Origin: Uranotaenia lowii
Taxonomy: Eukaryota > Arthropoda > Insecta > Diptera > Culicidae
Assembly: GCF_029784155.1 (NCBI RefSeq)
Contig: NC_073692.1
Coordinates: forward strand, 20,651,359-20,715,358
DNA: 64,000 nt
Direction of reading: 5' to 3'
The stretch's first letter is position 1. Every line of letters starts with the position of its first letter. Both the position numbers and the translations under genes were made by a program. The notes below the pieces were generated by a model. It had not been told where the DNA came from and did no database searches. It was given only the letters and a program-made list of their open reading frames with translations. Of the stretch, positions 49,963 through 61,902 are shown piece by piece.

Positions 49963-50141
49963 GCTGGAAAGAAAAGAGAAAATATGAATAAAAGAAAATG
50001 AAAATAATTTTAGCACTGAAAAGTGCTGATTGAAATACAGGTAAGGAAAAAATAAATAATGTAAAAATGTTCCTGCAGGTACACAGCAACGATACGATGC
50101 TCCGGCGTACGTGTTGACGGCTCAACGGTACAGATGGAAGT

Positions 50142-50155
50142 GATATACCCAGCTT
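50142..50155. repeat. Target site duplication, right copy
   Basis: GATATACCCAGCTT, identical to 45658-45671. It lies inside the mariner transposase coding sequence. Confidence 0.9.
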
Positions 50156-50420
50156 ATTTGCGGCATCTCGGAGAGAGGTTAGGGTTTCGCTTGAAACTAC
50201 CGGCAACTCTCTTTGTCGTCTCAGCGGCTTCCGGTTTTCGATTCCTCCCCGATCCAAACTTCCTGGCTGTCGACAAACGTTCCCCAAACACTTTAATTAC
50301 ATTTGTAACGGTTGATTTGGCAACTTTTAGCGATTTTGCCAGCTTTGCGTGCGAGTAGCTCGGATTTTCGCGATGTGCGAGCAAAATTTTGATACGCTGC
50401 TCTTCTTCCTTGGACGGCAT
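50142..50420 (-). pseudogene. DD37E mariner transposase, N-terminal DNA-binding piece
   Basis: Starts at the ATG 50418-50420 (MPSKEEEQRIKILLAHRENP). A helix-turn-helix follows (AKLAKSLKVAKSTVTNVIKV), the part that binds the terminal inverted repeats. A basic linker, GERLSTARKFGSGRNRKP, connects to the second helical subdomain. The reading shifts frame near 50165-50175: after FKRNPNLS the sequence continues as RDAANKLGIS in another frame, which then joins correctly to the C-terminal piece across the LINE junction. A one-base indel is the simplest cause. The transposase is therefore doubly broken, by this shift and by the LINE. Confidence 0.85.
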
Positions 50421-50579
50421 TTTGATAACTGGAGAGTGAATTCCAAAATCAAAATAGAAGCAACATTCTACACACACACACACACCTTCAGAATGAGGGG
50501 TGTTCAGGTTTTTTAAATGTAAAATTGAAAGAAATACGTCAAGTTGATATTGACCAAATTTTGACCGTAACACCCTTTA

Positions 50580-53084
50580 CTTACATACATAGTTGTGGCT
50601 AACGTGCCTATACGCGTTTCGACATAATTAAGCACTACTCAAACGATCTGTTATTACCTCTAACAGTGATACCTACAATCTCGCAAATGGAACTTTCTAC
50701 GAATAACTCATTTTTCCGTATTCAAGCCAAAGCCAATTTTCGGCTTGAAGCCGCACATATCCGGCTTATGCTTTTGGGTATTCTTTGTTTTTGCGGTAAA
50801 CTAATTACTCTCCGGAGGTTAATCTCAACTTGGCACAACCCTCCAAAAAAGCGAAAAGACGGCGTCGTCGCACGCACTCTCGGAACTCAATCAACATTCC
50901 AGCGTTATCCGAGTCAAGCGAAGGGGTTGGCAATCATCGACCCCGACCGAATGGAGTTGCTCCAATATGGTGGACCACCATCGACCCCGACCATGGTTTG
51001 GCTGAGGATTTTTTTTTCCAGCGATCTGCTCATTCAAGGGAAGGGGAGCTGAGAAAAAAAACCACAGCATCTAATGGCTGATCCGTCGCAGCATCCCTCC
51101 AGATACCTTCCTATTTACGTATATACAACAGCAAGTAACAGCCTCGGGGCAGATTGGGCCCCCAAAATCCATCACATTAAGGTGTCCGAAAAAATTAACC
51201 TCAAAAAACGGCGTAATTCAAACAACATTCCGCGAGAGCACTTTGGGGGTTTTAGACTCGGCTTTAGGATGCTAGCACGCGAATAGTCCGCGAAGTGGTG
51301 CGGGTAAAGTTTGGTTATGTAAATAGTTGTTTTTTGCGCTTTATTATCTCGGCTCTTTAAGATCTTGGAGGGACCTTTTCAGCTTGGGGCCTTTCAAGAG
51401 AGTACTACCAACCACGAATTGCGTACGACATACGTGCGGTAATTATTAAAAAATATCTGCGTTGCTTGGTTGGATAGTTCGTAGTTGGTGGATTTTTTCC
51501 GGCCTTATGCTTTTTTTTTGGGGGACTTTGTTCCCCAGAAAATGTCGATCATACCCGCAACAACCTATACGAGTTGTTGCTTATTTTTTCCCCAGCTTAA
51601 TGACCGCTTCGCGTGGTTTTTCGAATATTGTAGGAGCGTACCTCCTCCGGTTGGATCAGCGCGGTCGCTGTCTTGTTGCAAAAAGCGGGAAAAATTGGCG
51701 CTGTGGGAATGAGATTTGGAGGCTGTGATTAATTTTGACATTTTCACATGGCGAGCAGCGTCTTAATATTTATTTTTTTTTGCTGTTGCTGTCGCTTTTC
51801 GCGTGTACTTTTGGCGTGTGACAATCTCGCTCGATCTCGCTGTAATTGTATGTTTTTTCGTGGACGTCATCGGGCTTGTGAATGAATGTCCGAGACCACA
51901 AAAAAGAGACATAGAAAAACAACAAAAAACAAGAATAACGCTGCTCAGAGTGCTATCTGATCTGCATTAGCTAGTTAAACCAGTTCACGGTTCGTCGGTT
52001 TGCTTCTAATTTACCTGGCCAAAGAAAATTCACACGACGACGCTCGGCGGCGCCATTCCAAGATATTATTTTCACGCTTTGTTGATTTTATTTCGAATAT
52101 ATGTTTTGAATGAACTGCTAAATGGCGGAAGTGTAACAGTTCGGTTAATTTGGTGGAGTTGACTCCCTGTCTTCGGATTGCTTTTATTGAGAAATACAAA
52201 AAATAACAGTCAATTGTTCGAATAAAATTCAAGAGAGAGAGAATCTCTTAAAAGGTATAATGTTCGCGCCTCCGAAGCTACCCTTTCTCTTTGTTTCGAA
52301 AACTTTTTACGAGCGCCAAATGAAGGAATCGTGTCCGTCAAATCTTGGCATCATCATATCACGACTCCAATTCCGAAGCCAATAACGATTAACGATGGGA
52401 GTTTGTAATTTAGCGGATGCTGCCGTGAAAGTCGAAACAGAAGAAGAATCTCACTTTGGATATGGATATGTGCCTCTTTCATGTGGCCGTTTAGCGAACT
52501 GCATGCCGCATCGGTAGAATGGCAGAAGTGTCGGATTTGTTTGATGGAGTGAAATAGTGAATGCACCGCTAAATGATTGAGCCGTTAGCCGAGCTCTCTC
52601 TTCGTTCTTGAGATGTGGTTAGAAGAGTACACCCAAAAGAAGAAATTGAAAAATTTCAATGCCGATCGGAGCTAACTATGTGCCGAAAATGCACTGAAAT
52701 GTACATTTCGCCAAAAATGATATAACTTTTTTCACGACACTTGCATAGAGACTCGAGCTCTCAGGCAAAATGATGTAGGAGCACTACATGCAAACATCCA
52801 AGCGAAACAAGTAAAACATGTTTAGAGAATTTTTATCCATTGGATAATTGATTCCAGAAGCAAGAAAATAAAAGAAAATTGCAAAGGTGAGAATCGAACT
52901 CACCACAATTTTCTACCCATCCAGGGTTCACACCTCCAATGTCGAGTACTAACGGAAATTATATTAATTATAAATAAATTCAAAATTGGGATGAAAATGT
53001 AAAAAATTAAAATTACATAGCCATCTAAAGACAATCTTCGAATGGTATTTTTTGCATCTTAGTATGAATAATTTGTGAATAATT
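50580..53084. other. Non-coding stretch; GC-richer at 50660-52620
   Basis: No supported gene; the longest frames are 128 and 88 codons without domains. A tRNA-like B box (GTGAGTTCGATTCTCACC, minus strand, about 52881-52898) is present. The flank near 52630-53080 is AT-rich. Confidence 0.4.
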
Positions 53085-54123
53085 TGTCAATTTTTGCCAT
53101 TTTTGTCATTTTTGTCATTTTTGTCATTCTTGTCATTTTTGTCATTTTTATCATTTTTGTCATTTTTGTCATTTTTGTCATTTTTGTCATTTTTGTCATT
53201 TTTGTCATTTTTGTCATTTTTGTCATTTTTGTCATTTTTGTCATTTTTGTCATTTTTGTCATTTTTGCCATTTTTTCATTTTTGTCATTTTAGTCATTTT
53301 TGTCATTTTTGTCATTTTTTGTCAATTTTGTCAGTTTTGTCATTTTTGTAATTTTTGTCATTTTTGTCATTTTTGTCATTTTTGTCATATTTGTCATATT
53401 TGTCATTTTTGTCATTTTTGTCATTTTTGTCATTTTTGTCATTTTTGTCATTTTTGTCATTTTTGTCATTTTTGTCATTTTTGTCATTTTTGTCATTTTT
53501 GTCATTTTTGTCATTTTTGTCATTTTTGTCATTTTTGTCATTTTTGTCATTTTTGTCATTTTTGTCATTTTTGTCATTTTTGTCATTTTTGTCATTTTTG
53601 TCATTTTTGTCATTTTTGTCATTTTTGTCATTTTTGTCATTTTTGTCATTTTTGTCATTTTTGTCATTTTTGTCATTTTTGTCATTTTTGTCATTTTTGT
53701 CATTTTTGTCATTTTTGTCATTTTTGTCATTTTTGTCATTTTTGTCATTTTTGTCATTTTTGTCATTTTTGTCATTTTTGTCATTTTTGTCATTTTTGTC
53801 ATTTTTGTCATTTTTGTCATTTTTGTCATTTTTGTCATTTTTGTCATTTTTGTCATTTTTGTCATTTTTGTCATTTTTGTCATTTTTGTCATTTTTGTCA
53901 TTTTTGTCATTTTTGTCATTTTTGTCATTTTTGTCATTTTTGTCATTTTTGTCATTTTTGTCATTTTTGTCATTTTTGTCATTTTTGTCATTTTTGTCAT
54001 TTTTGTCATTTTTGTCATTTTTGTCATTTTTGTCATTTTTGTCATTTTTGTCATTTTTGTCATGTTCTTCATGTTTGTCATTTTTATTATTTTTGCAATT
54101 TTTGTCATTTTTGTCATTTTGTA
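53085..54123. repeat. 9-bp minisatellite (TTTTTGTCA)n, about 115 copies
   Basis: Unit TTTTTGTCA repeats almost perfectly between about 53400 and 54060, with more variants at the edges (TTCTTGTCA, TTTTTATCA, TTTTTGCCA). The 9-bp period leaves frames open on both strands, giving artefactual repeat proteins. The unit is related to but distinct from the 27.6-kb array: both contain TTGTCA on one strand. Confidence 0.97.
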
Positions 54124-55491
54124 GTTTTCTTTCAAATTTCTGTTTCATAATTTTTATTAATTTTAGTCATGTTTTTATCGAATTTTTTTTCCAAATTTCA
54201 TAATGGTTTGGTGAATTTTCCTGTTTTTGATGCTTTTTATATTTTTCATTGTGTGTTATTTTTGTCGCAATCTATCTCATTTTCGTTATTTTTGTCTATT
54301 CTTGTTTTTTTTTTTTAATATTTTTAATTTATATAAATTTTTCTTGAGGATTTTTCAGGGTCCTAACACTTTTTTGCAATTTATTGACTGTTGGCGCGAA
54401 TTTGCCATACGGTGATTGTCTGCCTATCAAAGTCGCGACTCCACGGTCATTAGGTTTCACGAAGGGTCAAGCAGCACGAAAAACTGACAAACGATAGAGA
54501 GTACCAACTTCTTTATAGAGACCCAATAGTCTTCTCGGGGCCAAAATTCATCCATGGTTCGACCTCACAAGCACGCTAGCTAATGGAGGCCCGAATAGAT
54601 AAGTTCGTCGGCTTTACTTCTTCCCCGGGGTCTCTCAAACGATTGTCGAAATAAACTTCTTCTCTCAACCACCTTTGTACTTCTTCCAAATCCAGCACGA
54701 TTAACTTCAAGCTGAATCAGATGAAGATGGTTAAAAGTATTGCCCCGAAGCATTTTAGCCAGATCAAGGCCAGGCTCCGAAACGGCAGAAGACCCCGGAG
54801 CTTCGTTCGAATCCAGCCTGATCAAACAACAATAAATCAATTCCAAAACAGCTCGCTCGCATGCTCGCGATCGTAGGAATTGTTTTTTTTTGCGTTCCAC
54901 CGATTGTCGGAGCAAATCAAAATAATTCAATCAATCAAAAAATACTACGATCCAAGCCAAGCCGCCATTCAATAGATTCGGATTCGGCGAAGAATTATTG
55001 CGCAGGAGGAAAACGTTCATTTCATGCTACGTTGGTCAGGAGAATGTTTTTTTTTGCGTCATCCTTCGATTTGCTTTAAGGGCAAGGGTTGAAGACGACT
55101 CTTTTCTTGAAGTTGTTTCTTCGATTGGAAATGAATGCAATTCTTTGTGTGGCCCTCGGATGGAGAACATCAATCAGTAGAATCGTACGTCACAATAATA
55201 TGATGGCAAAAAATGGTTCTGGGAGATGGAGCGACCTTTTTGGTTTGGACTCAGGCAATGGCAACCGAAGTCATTGATCTTTGACGGAGTACAGTCTCAG
55301 TGCTCAATACGGTAGCGCGAACATCCCGCTGCTTGTGACCGGTAGCATTATGAGATACAATTCGAGATGAATTTTTCTAGTCATCGTTCAATATATTCTC
55401 GTTATTGTTTGGTGTCTGTCTTGGAATTGCAATCATTGTATTTGTTTGCTTCAAACTTCGTAAAGTTGTAAAAACTTCGTGAACTTGTCAA
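54124..55491. other. Non-coding stretch
   Basis: AT-rich to 54400, then more balanced composition to about 55440 with no recognisable frame. Confidence 0.45.
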
Positions 55492-56095
55492 AATTGCAAA
55501 ATTGTCAAAATTGTCAAAATTGTCAAAATTGTCAAAATTGTCAAAATTGTCAAAATTGTCAAAATTGTCAAAATTGTCAAAATTGGTAAAATTGTCAAAA
55601 TTTTTAAAATTGTCAAAATTGTCAAAATTGTCAAAATTGTCAAAATTATCGAAATTGCAAAAATTGTCAATATCGTCAAAATTGTCAAAATTGTCAAAAT
55701 TGCAAAATTGTCAAAATTGTCAAAATTGTCAAAATTGTCAAAATTGTCAAAATTGTCAAAATTGTCAAAATTGTCAAAATTGTCAAAATTGTCAAAATTG
55801 TCAAAATTGTCAAAATGGTCAAAATTGTCAAAATTGTCAAAATTGTCAAAATTGTCAAAATTGTCAAAATTGTCAAAATTGTCAAAATTGCAAAAATTGT
55901 CAATATCGTCAAAATTGTCAAAATTGTCAAAATTATCAAAATTGTCAAAATTGTCAAAATTGTCAAAATTGTCAAAATTGTCAAAATTGTCAAAATTGTC
56001 AAAATTGCCAAAACTGTCAAAAATGTCGAAATTGTCAAAATTGACAAAATTGTTAAAATTTTCAAAATTGACAAAATTGTTGAAATTGTCAAATA
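55492..56095. repeat. 9-bp minisatellite (TTGTCAAAA)n, about 66 copies
   Basis: The unit TTGTCAAAA is the exact reverse complement of the TTTTGACAA unit at 27589-29458, so this is the same satellite in the opposite orientation. A variant block, GCAAAAATTGTCAATATCG, recurs at about 55657 and 55889. The right edge decays into single variants (TTGACAAAA, TTGTTAAAA). Confidence 0.96.
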
Positions 56096-56689
56096 AAAAC
56101 TGGCTTAATAGCTTAATCATTATAGTGGTTATGTTTATAAAATTAAATTTTCTTGAAATATTCAACTTTTGATTATTTTTTTTTGGTATATTTTACTTAT
56201 TATTTTATGTTTATCAACAAAACTAATAGTTTTTTCTCTCTATTTTTTACAGGTAAATATCATCGCACAAGGGTTCATTTTATGGCAAAATATGCTCGAA
56301 TTTCAGCTTTTAAAATTATTCCTACATTCCCCAAGGTATTTGATAAATTTTTCAAAATTAGTTCTTGGTGAGTCAACCCCAATGTCAATACTAGTTCTTA
56401 GCGAATCGAATCAAATATTGTTATGAAAAACGGTGCTGTTAACTGAAAGGACAGTTTTTAGATTGTTTACGTTATATTTTGTCCGACTGAACTCCGTCTT
56501 TCCAGGTTTAGTTTATGAACTCAGAGGAAAGTTAGAAGGAAACGCATTTCTATGTTCTTCATCGATCCATGCAAAGTTTTTCGTTGAACAGATATTCTAG
56601 TTCAGTTTAATCCAAATTTTTTATCTTTTTCTATACAACCTCGAGGAATACTTTTAGATGTTGCAGGGGGTAAATATTTCAAAAAATCA
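56096..56689. other. AT-rich non-coding stretch
   Basis: No gene is seen between the two arrays. Confidence 0.5.
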
Positions 56690-59600
56690 CTTTAATCTAC
56701 TAGTCTAGTGGAAATTCCGTCTTATTTACTGGAGGAACATATAATCAAATCAGCAGCTTTAACAATCTGCGCTTTCTTAGCCAATTCGTCTTTTACCATC
56801 AGAAGGCCAAATCAAAACAAACGAACAGCAGCAACCGTTTTGAAAATCTGCGCTTTCTAAGCCAACCCGTCTTTTACCACTGGAAGGTCAAATCGAAACA
56901 CACACAATTAGCAGCAGCAACCTTGAAAATCTGAGCAGACAACCAATCATTAACAACAGACTTAAAAATCTGCGCTTCTTGAGCCAATCCGACATTTACC
57001 ACTAGAAAGCCAAAATAAAATATACAAACAGCAGCCTTAACTACCTGCGCTAGTTCCGTCTTATTTACCGGAGAAACTAATAATCAAAGCAGGAGCCTTA
57101 CCAATCTGTGCTTTAAAAGTCAATTCGTCTTTTACCACTGAAAGGCCAAATCAAAACACATAATAAGCAGCAGTAGCGGCCTTGAAAATCTGCGCTTCCT
57201 AAGCCAGATTATCTTTTACCATCCAAAGGCCAAATTAAAATAAACGAACAGCAGCAGCCTCGAATATCTGCACTTTTTCAGTCGCTCCGTATGATTTACC
57301 GGAGGAACAAATAATCAAATCAGCAGCCATTATAATTTGCGCTTTCTTGGCCAATCCGTCTTTTACCATCGGAAGACCAAATCAAAACACACAATCAGCA
57401 GCAGAAACAGCCTTAAAAATCTGCGCTTCCTAAGCCAATCCATTTTTTCCACCGGAAGACCCAATCCAGAGAACCAATCAGCATCAGCAGACTTAAAAAT
57501 CTGCGCTTCCTGAGCCAATCCTTCTTTTATCACCCAGAGCCAAGTGAAATTAAACAAACAGCAGCATCCTTAAATATCTGCACTTTTTCAGTCGCTCCGT
57601 CTTTATTATCGGAGGAAAAAGAATCAAACCAGCAGACTTAAAAATCCGCGCTTTTTAAGCCAATCCGTCTTTTTCCAGCGGGATTCAAAATCAATACAAA
57701 CGAACAGCAGCAGCAGCCTTGAAAATCTGCACTTCCTAAGCCAATCCGGCTTTTCCACCGGAAGACCAAATCCAGAGAACCAATCAACAGCAGCAAACTT
57801 AAAAAATCTGCGCTTCCTTAGTTAATTCGTCTTTTTCCAGCGGAAGGCCAAATCCAAACAACCAATCAGCAGCAGCAGACTTAAAAATTTGTGCTTTCTT
57901 AGTCAATCCGTCCTTTACCATCGGAAGGCCAATTCTAAACACACATTCATCAGCAGAAACAGTATTAAAAGTCTTCGCTTCTCAAGCCAATCCGTCTTTT
58001 CACAGGAAGGCCATATCAAAATAAACAAACAGCATCAGCAGCCTTGAAAATCTGCGCTTCCTAAACCAACCCGTCTTTTACCACCGGAAGGCCAAATGAA
58101 AAGAACCAAACCGCAGCAGAAGCAACCAAATCCAGATAACCAATCAGCAGAAGCATACTTAAAAATCTGCGCTTCCTGAGCCTATCCGTATTTTACCACC
58201 CGAAGGCCCAATTAAAATATTCAAAAGCAGCAGCCTTCACTATATGCACTTTTCCAGTCGCATCGTCTTATTTACCGGAGGAACAAATAATCAAAGCAGC
58301 AACCTTAACAATCTGTGCTTCCTAAGCCAATCCGTCTTTTCCTCCGGAAGACACACAATCAGCAGCAGATGCAGCCTTGAAAATCTGCGCTTTTTATGCC
58401 AATCAGTCTTTTAAACCGGAAGGCCAAATCGAAACCAATGAACAGCATCAGCAGCCTTAAAAATCTGCGCTTTCTCATCCAAGTAGCTCCGTATTATTTA
58501 ATGGAGGAACAAATTATCATTGCAGCAGCCTTAACAAGCTGTGCTTTCTATTATCACAGCCTTACTCAATTTTTCGGAGGATCATAGCCGCAGCCTTAAA
58601 AATCTTCGCTTTCTTAGCCAATCCGAACGAACAGCAGCAGAAGCCTTGAAAACCTACGCTCCCAAAGCCAATCCGTCGTTTTTCACCGAAAGTCCAAATC
58701 AAAACAAACTAACAGCAGAAGCAGTCTTGAAAATCTCCGCTTCCTTAGCCAATCCGACTTTTACCACCCGAAGGCCAAATAAAAATAAACAAACAGCAGC
58801 AGCCTTAACTATCTGCACTTTTTGAGTCACTCCGTCTTATTTATCGGAAGAAAAAATAATCAAAGCAGCAGCCTTAACAATCTGCGTTTTCTAAGCCAAT
58901 CCGTCTTTGCCCATCGGAAAGCCAAATCAAAATAAACAAACAGCAACCGCAGCCTTGAAAATCAGCGCTTCCTTGGCCAATCTGTCTTTTACCTCCGGAA
59001 GGCCAAATTAAAACAACCAAACAGTAGCAGCAACCTTGAAAATCTGCGCTTCCTGAGCAAATCCGTCTTTTCCACTGGAAGACCGAATCCAGACTTCCAA
59101 TCATTAACAACAGACCTTAAAATCTGCGCTTCTTGAGCCAATACGACTTTTACTACTCGAAGGCCAAATCAAAATAAACAAACAGCAGCCTTAACTACCT
59201 GCGCTCTTTTTAAGTCGCTCCGTCTTATTTACCGGAGAAACTAATAATCAAAGCAGCAGGCTTACCAATTTGCGCTTTCTAAAGGAATCCGTCTTTCACC
59301 ACCGAAAGGTAAAATTAAAACACACAATCAGCAGCAGTAGCGGCCTTGAAAATCTGCGCTTCCTAAGCCAATCTGTCTTTACCACCAGAAGGCTAAATGA
59401 AAATAAACAAATAGCAGCAGGCTCCTTAAAAATCTGCGCTTCTCAAGCCAATTCGTCTTTTCCACCGAAAGGCCAAAACCTGAGAACCAATTAGCAGCAG
59501 CAGATTTAAAATATGCGCTTCTTGAGCTCATCCGTCTTTTCCCCAGGAAGGCCAAAAAACCATAAACAAACAGCAGCAGCCTTAACTACCTGAACTTTTT

Positions 59601-59790
59601 CAGTCACTCTGTCTTATTTACCGAAGGAACAAATTACCAAAGCAGCAGCCTTAACAATCTGCACTTTCTATTCTCACCGTCTTAATTTACCGGAGGATCA
59701 TACAGCAGCTTTAAAAATCTGCGCTTTTCCAGTCGCTTCGTCTTATTTACCGGAGCCGGAACCATTTTCAAACAATCTGAGCATCGGCCT
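56690..59790. repeat. 3.1-kb satellite array of about 80-95 bp units, two unit types
   Basis: About 35 diverged units. Type A contains AAAATCTGCGCTTCCTAAGC, CAATCCGTCTTTTACCACCG and GGAAGGCCAAATC, ending in CAGCAGCAGCC. Type B contains CAGTCGCTCCGTCTTATTTA, CCGGAGGAACAAATAATCAA and CAGCAGCCTTAACAATCTGC. Type B units are interspersed every few type A units. Frames stay open for less than 95 codons and the units drift in length, so I do not infer a protein. Confidence 0.9.
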
Positions 59791-61709
59791 TGCAAATCTG
59801 TGCTCATCTTACGCCGTTGTAGTGATTTTACCATTCTTATGAATCAGAATTAAGAGATTTACTCAGATACTTGTGTTTTGTTTACAATTCGTAGCTTCTC
59901 TTTTAGTGTTGCCACAGGTTTGATTTGTTTAATTTCATAAATTTTATTTTTTTATTTTGTACTTACTTCATCTCAACTCTACAGCTAGATTATGAAATTA
60001 TTATTGGGTAACGTACTAATTTAAGCACAAAAAGAAACAACTTGATGGTCACAAATATTCGAAATGTCGTACGATTGAATCGTTTCTCCGATGAAATTTA
60101 ACATGAAAAAAACAACCCCCAGAGGCTGCCGTTATGAAAACAAAAAATAAATAGCCCCACAATCAAGCTTTTAGAAAATCCATAATCCGGATAATCTTAC
60201 TATTTTCGAACCTGCCAAATGAAATAAACATTACTGAACAAAGCCAAATTTAATCCTTCTCTCGATTCGAAGGAAAATATACATTCGGTCGGCATCTGTC
60301 AGCAATCGGTCGACGTCATTCTCCAGTATACCAGAAGTAGCAAGTGAATCTCCCCCGGGAAAGACCTTTCCGATCCATTGAATCCATCAGAGAAACCGAG
60401 GTACCCCGTGAATGTACAGACCCTCGTATTTGTAAGTCAGTACCATTACGGGGGAGGTCACTCGAAGCCGATGACTTTTGTTTGTCATTGGATTTGTAGG
60501 ATTTCGTTCCATATCGTAGTGTCGCTTTTCGTCTTTTCCGAATGATGGCCGTCAGCCTAGTCGCTTTTTATGGACGGACGGTAGCATTCCAGATTTCGCC
60601 ATCATTCTCGGCTGAGGCGTTGAATTCCGAGAAATTAACGATGCAGGAAGCTAGGAGAGCAGAGCTAGTTTGTCTAGCTAGGCGTTGGCGGTCCACCAGA
60701 GAGAGGAAGGAAGAAAATGTGTGGCAAACGTGCTTCTGGCACTCCTCTGCCGACAATTGCTTTGGACCCGGAGACTTCGTCTTCATCATCAGATCTCTAG
60801 CTTCTAGCGACCAGAGTTGTTACCCCGTGAAAAACCCACAGTTGGCACAGCGGCCAAAGAGTTCAACTTTGCCATTAGAGAGACAGAGCTGTTCTGTTTC
60901 TTTTCGCAACGATCAATTCTAGCTAAGGCTATAAAGGTCTTCAGAGATTGAATGTTTTGCCGATTTGTTCTGTTGGAGTTTTCAAATGAAATTCAACCGA
61001 GAGATCGCAAAAAAAAACAAACTGGCCAAGATTTGCGAAAGATTTATTCCACCTCTCAGGGCCGGGCACGTTTCCTCGAGTTGCGGAATTCAAAGGTTAA
61101 TAAACAAATGAGATTTATTGCTGTCCGCCTATTTAGTCAGATCGAGGTCGGTCCAGAGCAGAGCAGAGCTGGGTCGAAGGCGGGAAAATCTAACCACGCT
61201 CTCGGACGAGGGCAGATTGATGCCATTCCGGATCTCCGACACAAAAAGTCAATTCGATTTGGTGTGATGGGGTGTTCAATTACAGTCAGCCCCTGCTGTT
61301 GGAGGGAAGGAAGCAGCACTTAGTTGGACTTGGGACGGTTGAGGTTTTCGTCATTGTATGGTCATTCCTGACAGGGGAGATTTCTAAGGCTGAATTGGTT
61401 GTAATAAATCTGCACCACATTTAAGGTTAAATCAACTAGGAAACAGCTCAAAAGAACGATTGGGTTTGGAATGTGAGTATTTCATTTGAAGATGTATCTA
61501 TAACTCCGCAAGCGGATCCTTTACTCAGAGCAGTCATTTTATAGTTAAATATTTAAATTAAAATTCAGAAAAAAAAAATTAAAATAATTAGTAGAAAGCC
61601 CCAAATCTGATATTTCAATGATTATTTATATAAACAAAGAAAAAATATTAGGAAACTTTCACTGGAAACGGAAATTTAGAACTCAAAATCGTTGTTTAGA
61701 ACTCTGATG
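59791..61709. other. Non-coding stretch; GC-richer at 60230-61340
   Basis: The 60542-60922 and 60952-61323 plus-strand frames (126 and 123 codons) show no recognisable domain and overlap minus-strand frames. No gene is called. Confidence 0.4.
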
Positions 61710-61716
61710 AGAGAAT

Positions 61717-61895
61717 TTTTTTTGTTTCGATTATAGTCGTTTTACCATCTTTAGCAGCAGTTGATGGACAGTCATTGAAAAATTTATCCGGAACAACTGT
61801 GTTCGATGTTTACCCTTGGGCCCCAACTCAGGGACATCGACGCAGGAGGCAACTTACTTGCCAACTGAGCTAAATATATCACAAGTCCTCTAATT
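61717..61895 (-). mobile_element. Complete tRNA-derived SINE with 7-bp target duplication
   Basis: On the minus strand the head has an A box, TTTAGCTCAGTTGGCAAGTA, and a degenerate B box, CCTGAGTTGGGGCCC. A tRNA-unrelated body and a run of eight As (T run at 61716-61723) follow. AGAGAAT is identical at 61710-61716 and 61896-61902, as expected for LINE-driven insertion. It is 179 bp with no coding capacity. Confidence 0.75.
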
Positions 61896-61902
61896 AGAGA
61901 AT

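Larger units (their letters stand above)
45672..50141 (-). mobile_element. Jockey-clade LINE, nearly complete, 4.47 kb
   Basis: Minus strand order: short 5'-UTR (50141-49963), ORF1, ORF2 overlapping ORF1 by 14 nt, 3'-UTR (45924-45693), poly(A) of about 21 nt seen as a T run at 45672-45692. The two-ORF layout, the ORF1 zinc knuckles and the ORF2 endonuclease plus reverse transcriptase without RNase H match the Jockey clade. The intact tail and perfect target duplication indicate a fairly recent insertion. A frame break in the endonuclease prevents a full-length ORF2 protein. Confidence 0.93.
44799..50577 (-). mobile_element. DD37E mariner element split by a Jockey LINE
   Basis: Inverted termini AAGGGTGATACGGGCAAAAT (left) and AAGGGTGTTACGGTCAAAAT (right, inverted) are each flanked by TA (44797-44798 and 50578-50579). 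Without the 4470-bp LINE and one copy of the 14-bp duplication, the element is 1295 bp, the usual mariner size. The transposase is on the minus strand in two pieces described separately. The catalytic signature D-D-37-E assigns it to the ITmD37E group known from mosquitoes. Confidence 0.9.

Noticed and set aside
53059..54203. Open frames of 270-280 codons in the second 9-bp array
   Set aside because: Same artefact of the repeat period; the residues are pure repeat translation.
60542..61323. Two consecutive plus-strand frames of 126 and 123 codons
   Set aside because: No domains, opposite-strand frames overlap them, and they do not join in a plausible way.
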